Counted from the first letter of the stretch, positions 11,393 through 23,506 are shown. The stretch is DNA of 64,000 nucleotides from Pratylenchus scribneri (GCA_030063045.1 JAQSEB010000090.1:1612001-1676000), one strand, 5' to 3'. The notes: a model not told the origin generated them from the letters alone. Made by a program: numbers and translations.

Positions 11393-12312
11393 TTAATTGC
11401 ATTCCGGGTGGCCACAACATTGAACGCAATATAAGCGCCCCATTGCGCAACGGACATTAGCTTGACGACAATTGTTGCATTCAAAACGCACAATGATACG
11501 GCCAATTGTATTTGTCGCACGATTCACATCCTCAAAAATCTGTGTAGAAAAAATATATAAATTTTTTAATTGATTTTTTGATCGTATTGGGATTTTTATA
11601 TTTTTTTCAAAAAATGTTTTATATTTTAGCTAAAATATGTATTTGGCTAATTCGAATTTAGCGAACTATTTTAAGTTCAAAAACCGGTTTCAAAAATTTC
11701 AAATTTCCGAATTTTATTTTTTTGTCTTATAGCAAGCAAAAAGCAAATTCATGCTCGGCTTTTATTTATTCAAAAAACGAATTCAAATTTACCACTGTTC
11801 TTTGAGCGCGGGTACATGCATCAATGAGATCTTCCATGAAATTTGCCAGATCCATATTTACGTTCACATCCTCAACAACCTGTGAAAAAATATATACTTT
11901 TTTTAATTGATTTTTGATAATATTGGGATTGTCTACGTATATTTTTAAAAATATTTTATAATTTCACAAAAATATTTATTCAAGTTTTTCATTGATGATA
12001 TGGCATTTGTAAAATTTATGGTCATTATAGTCAAGCATCTCAACTAAACATCTTAAACAATTCTTAAAGCTCTATTTTTTTATTTTAGAGTCCGGTACCA
12101 AATCTAAAGCAGATTAATGCTCGACTCACTGAGTCGCATAGATTGATTTTATAATATGAACCAAAATATTAAAGTACTTTTCTTTCAAACTGGTTTAATG
12201 AATCTATGCTGGTTCAAGCAATTTATTTATTTAAAAACGAATTCAAATTTACCACTGGTGATCGAGTGCGGGATGCATTAACGAGATTTGCAATGAAATT
12301 TGTCGGATCCAT
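11393..12312 (-). CDS. Small cysteine-rich protein, 96 aa, with duplicated exon
   Basis: Three exons on -: 12312-12253, 11879-11793 and 11539-11393 (60+87+147 nt, all phase 0). The N-terminal exon starts 'MDPTNFIANLVNASRTRSPV'; exon 2 contains the related 'MDLANFMEDLIDACTRAQRT'. Exons 2 and 3 both begin with a related 'VVEDVN'/'IFEDVN' sequence, so exon 2 looks like a duplication. The last exon carries the cysteines: 'FECNNCRQANVRC' then 'LYCVQCCGHPECN' and stop (C-x2-C-x6-C-x6-C-x2-CC-x4-C), which suggests a small metal-binding or disulfide knot. There is no signal peptide at this start, and an upstream exon cannot be excluded. Family unknown. Confidence 0.6.
11760..12312. repeat. Local duplication covering an exon and its flanking intron
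   Basis: 'attcaaatttaccactg' with the preceding 'tttatttatt.aaaa.acga' occurs at 11761-11797 and again at 12225-12257, and the exon sequence to its right is related in both copies (see the Cys-rich gene). This is a direct repeat about 460 bp apart. Confidence 0.75.
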
Positions 12313-12589
12313 GTTTAAGGGAACTCAAGTTCAAATATAAAGGCAAAGAATTAAAAAGAGAACTTAAAATGGAAATTGATTGAATCTGAAATTATAATTG
12401 ATGCAAACACATTTCACAATTAAAAAAAAATACAATAAATCAAATCATTCGATTATTCGACTCAAATGTTATAATTTGACAAAATGGGCAAAAAAAAATA
12501 TATAATAAGGTTAAATCTAGGCTGATGAAAATGAATGAATCAGCAAAGTGAGAGCTTTAATTTATATATGCTGGGGTGGGCGACTTAGC

Positions 12590-12962
12590 CTAGGAGGACT
12601 TTTATATTTAATTTATTCATTCCAAAATCCAAGTCCCATAATTTTGCTACCAATGCAGCGAATTACGTCATAACTTGCAAAACGGAAAAATAACGAGGAA
12701 TTTTATATTTTTTCTATTCATTCCAAAATCCAAACCCAATAATTTTTCTACCAATGGAATAAATTACGTCATAATAATGGGGTCGATTGTTTGTTCCCTC
12801 AATTTTTATTATAATATCCCTACCTATCAATAGCAATTTAGAATTTATAAAGACTAGAATGAATGGCCTTCCACCTTCCATCTTTTGTTGTTTGATCATT
12901 GCAATTTATTTTCGAATATTACTCATAATCATCAGATTAGTGAAATATGAATTACGTCATTT
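12590..12962. promoter_or_regulatory. Direct repeats carrying ATTACGTCAT sites
   Basis: A ~100-bp direct repeat (12594-12673 and 12697-12775, sharing 'attcattccaaaatccaa' and 'ctaccaatg') ends each time in 'aattacgtcata'. A third 'aattacgtcat' is at 12950-12960. The sites resemble CREB/ATF-type bZIP targets and lie 350-650 bp upstream of the ATG of the Cys-rich gene on -. Function is inference. Confidence 0.4.
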
Positions 12963-12989
12963 TCAGAGGAAATGAAGGAAAAATTGTGC

Positions 12990-14301
12990 AGCATAAATCA
13001 AATTAATAATGCCAAAGAAAATATTGTAAAAAAATATAATGATGATGATGAAAAAATCTATTTAAATGTAAATTTCCCAAATTTTAAAAACAAACAAAAT
13101 CTCTACAAGCATTTTGGAAAATTTACATAAAAAATAAAATCATCAATTCATTCATTATTTGCTTTACTTCCCTTCCAAATTTCATTCATAGAGCATCCGA
13201 AACTGGTCAACATTCGTAACTGAAATAAGTAAATTAAATATGGAAACAAAAATTTATCAAAAAAATTTAATTAATTTGAAATTTCAATAATTTTTTTTCT
13301 AAGATTCATTTAGGAATGTTAAAAAATTGAATTTGTTGGCCCCCTTTTTATCATTCAGATCTAAAAATTTTGGCATTTATATTGCCTTATAGGATGGTGA
13401 AAGTATATTCTAGTTTAAAATTCAAAATTATTTAGAAATTGTAAAATTTTTTACTTTGTTATTTTGAAAATTGTTTCATCGGAACAAAAACATCGGAATT
13501 CCGGCATTCGGAATCGGAATTCCGGCCCCACCCCAGATTATGATGAAATTTGTACAATTATTTGTTAAATTGTAATTCATTACTGAATAGATAAATTTAG
13601 AAAGAAACAATGTCATGCAAAGAAAAATTATTTGTATATGAAATTATTTATCAAATTAAAAAAATTTTAATTAATTCAATGGCAATCTTGATCATTTTCG
13701 AGAATTTAATAAAAGAAATAAAGATCAAAGGCATGTCCCAGAAAACTTTTCTTTTTTTTGTTCCAATTATTTTTAAAATTTTTACATTAATTTATATGTC
13801 AAAAATATTATAAAAATTAAAATTTTTAGGATTAATTACCCTATCTTTTATATTTATAATTTACTAAAATTTTTAACCCTTCCTTAAATGTAAAAAAGTG
13901 ACATCAAAATAGGCTCAAAAAATGGCGCGGACTAGGGGAAATTCAAAATTAGGCTTAAAATTTTCCATTAAAAATGGTCTCAAATTGGATGGCTTCTCTC
14001 AAAATTTACCTTTTTCATAAAATTAGATAGAAAAATAATATTTAGCCAAAAAAAAAACTTAAATGGACTAAGCAATTAAGAATTTGAAAATTTTTAATTT
14101 TTATAAAAAAATTATCCAATAATAAAATAAATTTTTATAAGGAAAATTTTCTAGTCCAATGACTTTTACGTACCCTGTAGCTTTCTAGTTAATTCTTTTT
14201 TTTCGATATGCCTCAAATTTTTACAGAGCTTTTCGATTTAATTTATTTTCGGATTAATTAACGTCTCAGTCCTATTCTTAATATATTTCTTTTTTTTCAA
14301 G
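12990..14301. other. Upstream of the first Ly-6-like gene; first exons not found
   Basis: No exon could be supported although the gene starting at 14302 must have more sequence upstream (it begins with the second half of a module). At 13480-13536 the palindromic run 'cggaattccggcattcgg' and the end 'ccggccccaccccag' resemble the end of the hAT element at 25.47 kb ('gcggccccacccctg'), so a decayed transposon end lies here. Confidence 0.35.
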
Positions 14302-17300
14302 GTAGTATGGGTTGCGGAAAGTGCGGACCTGTGTTCCCTGGTGGTGGTTGCAAATGTGATGAATGCAAAGAGGATTTGTGCAACCAGCCCATAAGTAAGA
14401 AAAAATAAAAATTTTCCTTCATTAAATTAATTATATCTTAACGAAATCACATAAAATTTAAGGCAAAATACGAATTTATATTAAAAATTTCTATATATAA
14501 AATCTGCAATTTTTATATATATTTTTGTTTCGACAAATTTATAATCAATTTAGCCCATTCTATTATATCCATTCATATTATTAGATCCCATAAAAAAGTG
14601 CTATGTGGGCCGACCTGACATTTCTGGCGAATACAAAGAGGAAATGTGCAACATTTTCAATAATGACGGCTGCAAAACCATTGAACATAATGGTGGAAGA
14701 AGTGCTCAAGGTTGCAACTGATGATCATTCATATCAGAGATGGCTTCGATTTTCGATTTTTTTCGATTCGACGGTCATTTTTGGGATAAAAATGTCGATT
14801 TTCAATTATGAAAAAAATTTTTTACCCTCCGAAATTTCAATTTTATATTTCTGAAAATTCTGATAAAAAATCATATAGAATATAAATATATAAATGATAT
14901 TGGTATAAATTTCTATCAAATATTTAAGGAAAAGTTATTTTTCATTATTTTCGAGCTTATCTTATTAACATATTTTTGCATTTTTTGGCAATATATTTAT
15001 TCAAGATTAAATTTAATTTTTATGAGAATTTTTTTTTGATTTGATTAAGTCGATTTCCTATCATTTTTGGGACCGAAATTTTAATTTCTGATTCCAATAA
15101 TTTTTTGAGAACATTGAATCCATCTCTGAGTGAATCATTTAATAAAATTTTTTGTAAAAAATAAACTCATTTTATTAAGATTATGAAAAAAGTTGTGGAA
15201 AATGCCCAGCACCCGATGAATTGCCCAAAGGATCCAAATGTACTAATTGCAGCGATATGGATTTGTGCAATATCGACAAAGACAAAGGTGAAATAGCAAA
15301 AGGGAATTGAAAAATTCTGGAGATGGAGAGTATTTAATATTATTAATTCGTTCAAAAAATATTAAATTAAGAATAAATTCCAATGTCAATAATTGGCAAT
15401 TTATTGGGTTTCACATTATTTTTCTTTAAACCTAAGCTCATATATATCTCCCTTATACCAAGCCTAAATTTTATGCTTATTATAGAATTTTGAAAAAATT
15501 TTTTATGTATTTTTTATTTCTTAATATAAATATAAACTATGTGATCGATTATGTTCATACCTTCATATTAATGAAAATTTTTTGAGCGGATGTTTCCTAT
15601 CTGAATTATGAATTGTGACATTTTTAAATATTTAAGTTTTTCTTTGCGGCCATATTTCCTTCAAAAATGGCTAATTTCTTCCTAACTCAAAACATTTGTA
15701 AAAAAAATAATTTTTCGTTTATTTCGAATAAGTTACTTCCTCGCTAATTTATGGCCAAAATAACGACCAAAATTTGTTATTAGAGTGGTATTGTATAAGT
15801 GAAATATTTCCATACGGGCTTTTGAAATAATCCTAAAAACATTTATTTACTTACTATATCTCAATCTAGGTTCCATAAAACAGTGCTTTGCGGGAAATAA
15901 GGGCAAATTTGAAAAGGAAGATTGCAAGTTTTACAACAACGATGGCTGCTTAACGATTGAATGTGGCGATGGAAAAAGCGCCGAAGGTCAATGATTAATG
16001 ATAATTTAAATAATAAATTAATCGATCTAAGACTATTATAAAAGTTGTGGAAAATGTCCTGCATCCGGAGAAGATTTCTCGTTCATAGTCGAAAATCCGG
16101 TCCGCCGAAGCTGCAAATGCACTGAATGTACCGACGGGGATTTGTGCAACACCGACAAGGATAAAGGTATGAAAGTTGGAAGAAATTGAATTAGAAAGTA
16201 ATATATATATATATTTAAATGTATTCTAAAAAACATAAAATTTGAGAATATATTGCATTTTGCTTTGATATTATTTTTATTCCAGTGTATAGTTATATTC
16301 CGAATTCAGAATCCTTCATATATGGCATCAAAAATATGTTTTTAAATTTATTTTTTCATTCAATTTTATATATTTTTCTTGATGAATTTAGCCATTTCTC
16401 TATATTATTGACTCCTAATATTAATGGTGAACCAGCATTTCGAGTCAATTTCGGTACAGCATTAATTTGACAAAATTTTATATAAGCATTTTTATTTGAC
16501 CTAGTAATATGAAATCATTTTATTTAAATTCTTATAGGTTCCATAAAGCAGTGTTATATGGGCAATTCGAAAACTGGCAAATTTGAAAAGGAAGATTGCA
16601 AGTATTACAATAATGATGGCTGCCATACTTTCCAATGTGGTGATCTCTTCGATAATCCAGGTTGAGGATTAATGAAATTCTCTTCTTCCCATATTTCTCA
16701 AATATTTTAAGAATTTTATAAAAGTTGCGGAAAGTGTCCGGCACTTGGAGATGGCGCCTTCTCGATCAAAGATCAGTCCATGCGCGATTGCAATTGCATT
16801 GATTGCGCCACTGGAAATTTGTGCAATGAGGACAAAGATATAGGTGGATTAGTAGAATGGAATTGAAAAAGATTGTTAAATTGTGTTTTGCAATTTAATT
16901 TCTCTAAAAAATAAATTGAAATTGAAAGAATAGATTTCATAGGGAAAAATGGACAATTAGGCCAATAATTTGATGAAATATGGCTTCTATCTTAATTAAT
17001 TGTGAAGCCTAAAACTCAAAGCCAATTTTTGATGAAAATTTAAATTAAATATTGCAAAAATATTTATTTTAAAAAGATTTTATTATAAGCAATTTATTCA
17101 ATTTAATAAAATTTCGTGACGAATTTATGACCATCCATAATAGGCCTTTCTTATTATTAGGCTCTACAAAACAATGTTATAGTGGCCGTCCTGATTCTCC
17201 TGGAAAATTCAAAATGGAGGATTGTAAGTTTTACAACAATGATGGCTGCCGCACTTTCCAATGTGGTGATCTCTCCAAGAACCCGGGTTGATAATTGATT

Positions 17301-19533
17301 AAATTCTACCTTTATATTATATTCGTATTTTAAAGAATTTTTTAAATATTGTGGCACAACCTGTCCGGCACACGGAGATGACACCTCGTTATTACCCAAA
17401 GAAGTGCGTGACCGCATCGACTGCAAATGTTCTAATTGTACTGGGAATTTGTGCAATGAGGACAAGAATAAAGGTGGAAGTATATTTGAGAGGAATGAAA
17501 TATTCAAATAAGACTTAACGAATAAATCCTATACATTGGGAAAGGGCATTTCGGTAGAAAATTATGGTCAAATGATGGCTTTCTTATTCTAGTTAAATTA
17601 CTTAATAAATCCAGCCTTAAAACTATTAGTTATTTAATATAAAAAAACTTGCCACTAAAGAAGGTAAATGTTGTCTATTTTGTCCATAGTTTAGGATCTT
17701 TCATAGTGTAATTTGTTTATCTTTCTAGGCACCATTAAGCAATGTTTTGGGGCTGATGAAGGCAATTACAAAGAGCACGCAAATTTTACAATAACGATGG
17801 CTGCCACACCATCGAATGTGAAGGTGAAAATGAAAAAGGTTTCTGATCATTTTCAATGAAATTCCCGTTATATTATATTCCTAATTTAAGACAAAAAAAG
17901 TTGTGGAAAATGTCCACCATCTGAAAAATTGGATCCCGGATGCAAATGTGAGGAATGCATTGGAGAATTGTGCAATAAAGAAGGTAATAATATTATTTTA
18001 TTTTATCTAAAAAAAATTGGCGAACATTTTTTGTATCGAAAAATTCCAATTTTAAGGAATGGGTGGATGACTTGATTAGGAAAATTCAGAGATTAAATAT
18101 GATGTAGGGTTAGGGTCTTTAGGGTATCGGGTATAATCTCACATATCCGTGACCCTAACCCTAATCATCCATGAAGGGGACACTTCATTTAGAAAACATC
18201 TGGTCCGGGATAATTAACAAATACCGAAAATACTGACTACCTCCCCCCTCCAAAATCCAAACTGAAATTTAAATAAGTCAATCATGAATTAAACTTTGAG
18301 TAAAAAATAGAATAAAAATTCCAGAAGCATACTTAAAACTTCCAGAAAACTTAATCAAAATTTTCCAGAAAATGTAATTAAAAATTTTCCGGAAAATTTT
18401 ATAAAAAACATTCCGGAAAATTTAATCTTTCTTGAAAATTTAATTAAATTCTTTCCGGAAAATTTAATTAAAAACTTTCTAAAATATACTAAAAAATCTT
18501 TCAGGAAAGTGGAATAAAAATACTCTGGAAACATTCTTTATTTAAATATTAAAAATTTAAGATTGAAAGCAAAATTATATTATTAAATATTTTAATAAAT
18601 CACTTTACTCTTTATCACAGTTACCGTGAACCAATGCTATTGGGGCGACGATCAAAAAGGTTATGAAGCAATTGATTGCAAGGCACCCCATAATACTGCT
18701 TGCAAAAAGGTCAAATGCCGTGGTGACAACCACTACACCAATCCTGAGACTGGCAAACCTGGCTTTAAACGTTTCTTTTCAAATTCATTTTCATCTCTTA
18801 TATAATCCTTTAATATTGAGAGATATACTTTTGATATCATTATAATTTTTAAAAAGCCAAAATGCACCAAAAAAATCATAATTGGAAAGAAAATAAAATT
18901 GGTTTTTCATCTAATTTATAATTCCAATTTCTATGAAATTTGATTACAATCGCGGAACAAATATGGACCATTTCATTAATATAATAATGGCAAAAATATG
19001 GCTTTAAATAAATTTAAATACATAGGAATCATAATACAACCTTTGAATTGAATTTACATGTCCCTTAATAGATTCAAATTAAAATATATTCTTTTATGTG
19101 TCCAAACCAGTTTCAAACAATAACTATTGATCTTTGTATAATCCTTATTTATTTAATTTTGTCAAAAGCTCTGTGGGATTTAAAAATTGGCATTCCTATA
19201 TCTATATTTATTAATATAATAACATATATATAATTTCATTAGATCACCGAGATTGCGGAAAGTGTTCAGAGGGGGAAAATGAAGGCGATTGCAGATGCTT
19301 CACGTGCAAGGACAAGGATTTGTGCAATGGTGACATGTACATTGGATTTTCATCATTGGTGTTGATCTTGGCAATGATCGGAGGGGGTGTGAAAATTAAA
19401 AAAAATATTTATTACATTTAATTACAAAAATTTACAAAAAAAAATTAAATTTTATAAATATTTTGTTAATTATTTTATTATTTATAGCAATCGCATTGCT
19501 GGGAATGAAGCCGTTGGTTGGCATCGGCATTTG
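14302..19533 (+). CDS. Multi-module Ly-6/ET-like Cys-rich surface protein A (5' incomplete)
   Basis: Fourteen exons recognised: 14302-14394, 14585-14710, 15180-15287, 15870-15986, 16032-16166, 16538-16660, 16712-16843, 17161-17286, 17336-17473, 17729-17838, 17891-17983, 18621-18770, 19243-19386, 19487-19533. Every junction is phase 1. Each module spans two exons: the first carries C-x(n)-C-x7-C-x4-C (as in 'EDCKFYNNDGCLTIECGDG'), the second 'CGKCP..CKCxxC..DLCN'. There are six full modules plus a leading half. The 'LCN' end and ten cysteines recall Ly-6/uPAR or nematode ET modules. The C-terminus is a hydrophobic tail ('SSLVLILAMIGG..LLGM'), probably a GPI signal. The signal-peptide exon is not found. 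Exon 17729-17838 has a one-base loss (see findings). Confidence 0.75.
14735..15128. repeat. MITE-like element in an intron of gene A
   Basis: The ends 'cagagatggcttcga' (14735) and 'ttgaatccatctctg' (15128) form an inverted repeat of about 15 bp with two mismatches. The interior has 'cgattttcgattttttt' motifs and no ORF of note. No clear target-site duplication. Related in motif content to the elements at 8.1 and 62.1 kb. Confidence 0.55.
18300..18545. repeat. Degenerate tandem repeat with TTCCGGAA core
   Basis: About eight loose units of 25-35 bp of the type 'ttccggaaaatttaattaaa' (variants ttccagaa and ttcaggaa) in the intron between 17983 and 18621 of gene A. It looks like an old, decayed member of the arrays at 5.4, 38.4, 53.0 and 59.8 kb. 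Confidence 0.7.
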
Positions 19534-19678
19534 AATGAAGAAAGAAGGCGCACTAATTTGGAGAAGATGGCGAAGAATAAATTTAATCTTTTTCCATTAT
19601 TTTTTTTTTATAATGATTGGGGCCTAAGGGCACCCATTCTCCCCCCAGCCCCTCCCCATCCCCACTCAATTAAATTGA

Positions 19679-19684
19679 AATAAA
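19679..19684 (+). terminator. Polyadenylation signal of gene A
   Basis: AATAAA 146 nt after the stop codon of gene A, followed by a T-rich stretch and, 111 nt later, by the acceptor before gene B. Confidence 0.6.
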
Positions 19685-19783
19685 AATTTTTGATCAAATT
19701 GCATTTTCACTTTTATTAATCCATTTATTATTTGGCCATATTTTGATTATCGTACAATTTATTTATTCTTTTTTGAATCCGCT

Positions 19784-19796
19784 TTTAATTTACAGA
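19784..19796 (+). promoter_or_regulatory. Probable trans-splice acceptor of gene B
   Basis: 'tttaatttacag' followed by AATCG is a strong 3' splice site 41 nt upstream of the ATG of gene B, and no upstream exon of gene B fits it. With the AATAAA 111 nt before it, this is the spacing expected for an SL-type trans-splice site between two genes of a nematode operon. Confidence 0.5.
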
Positions 19797-19836
19797 ATCG
19801 CCTTTCTGAATCATCTTTTATATTCAATTGTCTTCA

Positions 19837-22800
19837 ATGTGCCGTTTCATTTTGCTCTTTTTGCTGATGGCAATCATCATGCCAAATTTGCTTGAAGGTG
19901 AGATATAGGTGGAAAGGAGAAAATTTAATTGGATTTGAATTTTTAATTATTATAAAATTCTTTGCTTTCAAATGGGCTTCACCATAAAAATTTGACCAAA
20001 TCAATAATTATATTTTTCATTATATTTTTTTATCCTTACCAATTACCATCCAAAATATCCAAAAACTTAAATAAAAATTAAAAATTTGACCAAATCCAAA
20101 AAATTCTTTAGGAACGTAGAAAATTTTTCTAGCCTAAAAGTCTTAAAATTTGTACATTAATATATTAATGAAAATTTATTATATTTGTTTGTGCCAATGA
20201 CCATTTAATTATGAATTAATACTAAAAATATAAACAGAGCAAATTAAATTTGTAGGTGCCATGAAATGCTACTCGGGCCCACCGATGGATGGCGGTGGTT
20301 ATTCAGAATGTGAATCTGATAAGGGCATTTGCTACTCGGTGGAATGCAACCTTGGCTCTAATCTTGGAAGTAACTAAAACATTTTTTCATATTTATTTGT
20401 CATTCTAATTTCATTTCTCTTAAAATTTAAATTAACAAAAAATTCACTTTTTCTACAATTTCTAATCTAAATGAAATTGGGCTCTCATTCCCATATTTGT
20501 CTAGCTTTAGGATCCTTGTCAAATGAAATTCCTTCATTTTCGTTTAATTATTCGTCTTTTAAGGTTTTAATCTAAATATTGGTTGCGGAGAATGTCCAGC
20601 AGATTCCATTGGGCGCGACTGCAAATGTTCAAATTGTACTGGAAATTTTTGTAATGCCGGCAAGCCTTTAGGTGGGAAAAGCAAAAGGAAATACTGAAAT
20701 AAGCAGAAAAATTTACCTAATTAAATTCTTTTAAAAAATTAATTAGAGTAAAATATACTTTCAAAACCGAATTTTCAAGACTAATAATTAATAAATTGTC
20801 ATCACAGAAAATAATGAAAATTGGTCATTTTTGGAATTTAATTCGCGCTTTTAAAATCTCGGCTTCTAAATTTCGTATTGATTTGACTATATAAATTTAT
20901 TCTATTGGGCATATACGATTTAATCTAGAAAATTTTACAAAAATGGTTTTTATTTGTCTGAAAAATTAAACTGTTATTTAAAACCATTAAAAATTTTGAT
21001 TTACTAAATTTTGCCTAATAAGCTTTATAATAGTGGTCTGAAATAGACTAAATTGATCATGCCCAATCGAAAGAACTTTTCTCAAGTCAATAAAATTTTT
21101 AAAATGACTTATCAAGCTTCTGGTAAATTCTGAAATGTATCAATTTATCTGAAAACTATTTTGCACCCAAAAAATATAATATACTTATTTATTCTCAGGT
21201 TCCATAAAAGAATGCTATGGAGGCCGAGATGGCAATTATCAACGGGAAGAATGCAAATTTTTCAATAATGATGTTTGCCACACAACGGAATGTGACGGTG
21301 GGCCAGGTTAATTTTGATTATTCTTAGCAAAATCAAAAATATTATATTCATCAAGATCAAAAAGGATGTGGTATATGTCCGGATAGATCCAATCCTTTCA
21401 TGGAATTACCACCGCAATGTAAATGTTCAGAATGCAGCGGAGAATTGTGCAACAATAAAGCATCAGGTATACCGTAAATTATTTATAATTTATTTTTTAA
21501 ATTTATAATATAGAAAATGAAATTGGATGTGGGTAGACATAACATAAAATTTGCCTATATTTTTTAATTCCCCTAGTGGAATTATCATATTTTTCAAATT
21601 TGACCTAGAATTGGATGGGTATTTATTTGAATATAACAGAGTCGGTTTCGTTCTGAGAAATTCGATGAATTTTAAACAAAAATTGGGAATTTTTGCTATT
21701 TAAAATCGAAAATAGGCGAAACCGAAAAAAACGACATTTTTCAAAAACAACCAGGTTTTGCCAAAATCCCGGTTTAAAAAAAACCGATTTAGTCCTACTC
21801 TAGTATTTATTAAAAGGGTAAAAAAATTAGAGTAAGATGATATTCAATTTTTAATTTATTTCCTCAATGTATAATTTTTTTTATATTTTTATTTTATTTA
21901 TTTATTTTATTCTATTATTTTTTATATAATATCATCCGCTGCGCTGTTCTATGATATACAAATCTATGTATTTTCAGTTACTGTATCCAAATGCTTTGTG
22001 GGCGATCAAAAACGTGGTCATATTAAGGCAAATTGTGGGCCCTACAACAAAGCATGCCACAAATTCGATTGCAGCTTGGTCGATGGCATACGTACATTTT
22101 TTCAAATTCATATTTTTCCCAAAGCATCCAAATTCGCTCTAGTCTGGAATTTTGATTAAAAATCAATTTATAGGTTGAAAAAATTTTTTCGTTTTTTCAG
22201 TCAGTCCAATTTTTGGTCACTTTATAAATTGACAAAAGCTCAGAGTTAAGAAAATCTGGGACATATAATTGAAAGTTCAATATTTCCTCTAGGATTTGGC
22301 CCCTTTTTAAATTTTATCTTTTCGAGCTTTAAAAAATTACATATAATAATTGAATATAATAAATCCGAATTTTGTTGAGATATTTATTTTATTTTTAAAA
22401 AAATAATAGAGACCAAAAAGAGGCAATATCGAATATTATCATATATTTTTTGGGGATTTCTAATATCGAATTAAATACTATAAAATTTTGAGCCTATATT
22501 CTATAAAATCTTTTAAATTTTATTCTTATTTTTGATTTCTCTCTTTCTTAAATTGGATGCACTAAAATATATTTTTAATGACAATAAATTTTTAGATAAA
22601 AGAGGATGCGGAAGGTGTCCAGCAAATGATTATTCAAATCCAGAAAATGGGCTTGGTAGCTCAGCATATGAGAAATGCTATTGTTTCGATTGCAATGACC
22701 AGGATTTATGCAATGGTGGGATGCGCATTGGATCAACATCATTCATGTTTTCTATGATTGGAGGGGGTAAGAAAATAAAAAAATTATTTTTATTTCATAT

Positions 22801-22899
22801 ATACAAAAAATATAAAAATTTTATATTTTTTTAATGTTTTTCTTATTTATAGTCGTAATGTTGATGGCAATGAAATCATTGGATTTCTTCGGCATTTGA
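19837..22899 (+). CDS. Three-module Ly-6/ET-like Cys-rich surface protein B, 277 aa
   Basis: Complete model: exons 19837-19897, 20256-20369, 20564-20671, 21199-21306, 21356-21466, 21978-22091, 22596-22766, 22853-22899 (834 nt, all junctions phase 1). Exon 1 codes a signal peptide ('MCRFILLFLLMAIIMPNLLE'). Three modules follow, each of two exons: for example 'CYGGRDGNYQREECKFFNND' with 'HTTEC', then 'CGICP' and 'CKCSECSGELCN'. The hydrophobic C-terminus ('STSFMFSMIGGVVMLMAM') directly after 'DLCNGG' fits a GPI-attachment signal. The last two exons match gene A in length of the final exon (47 nt) and in sequence, so A and B are tandem duplicates that differ in module number. Expected to be a secreted, membrane-anchored three-finger-like protein; ligand unknown. 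Confidence 0.85.
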
Positions 22900-23506
22900 A
22901 TTTTGAAGAAAAGAAGCAAGAAAATTTGGAAAAGATGAAAGAGAAATAATTGCATCTTTTTCCACATTTTTTCCAATGTTTTAATGTGAATTTTTTCTTG
23001 GGGCTGACCCTCAAAATGTTTTGTTAACTAAAAGGACACCCGAAATATAAAATGTTAAACCAAATTCTATTGCATATTTGCATATTTTTGTAAAAAATTA
23101 TTTGAAAAGAATTTGAAGAGTCAAATAAAATAAAATAGCTACATACCTTATTAGTCGTAATTAATGGGCTTATTGAAAGGAAATTTAATTTAAAATGCAC
23201 AAATAATTAACTATTAACATATGTTTATAATGAATAAATAATATTGTTCTTCAGCATTGGTTGATAGCTATTTCGATAATTTTAGGAATGTGGAAGCTTT
23301 TCCTGCTAATATATCTCTTCCAATTCCAACAATCCTTGATGAAATTTCGATTAAAACAAAATTTTTATTTTAGCTTTATTTTTTGTTTAAAATTTGTTGG
23401 GAGACAGCGGGATAATTTTATTAAACAATTATGAATTAATTGTCGACTTTATTTATTGGTTAATAAAAAAATTTTATGGGATTCATAAAAATTTTTAATA
23501 AAAAAA
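22900..23506. other. 3' flank of gene B
   Basis: AT-rich; contains 'gtcaaataaaataaaat' at about 23117, a possible poly(A) signal. No other gene seen. Confidence 0.4.

Noticed and set aside
13610..13813. 67-codon ORF with a hydrophobic stretch, candidate signal-peptide exon for gene A
   Set aside because: No donor in the required phase 1 and no cysteine half-module near it, so it cannot be linked to gene A.
20870..21090. Possible inverted repeat around 'tattgggcatatacgat' and 'gatcatgcccaatcg' in gene B intron
   Set aside because: Only short pairing with gaps; too weak to call an element.
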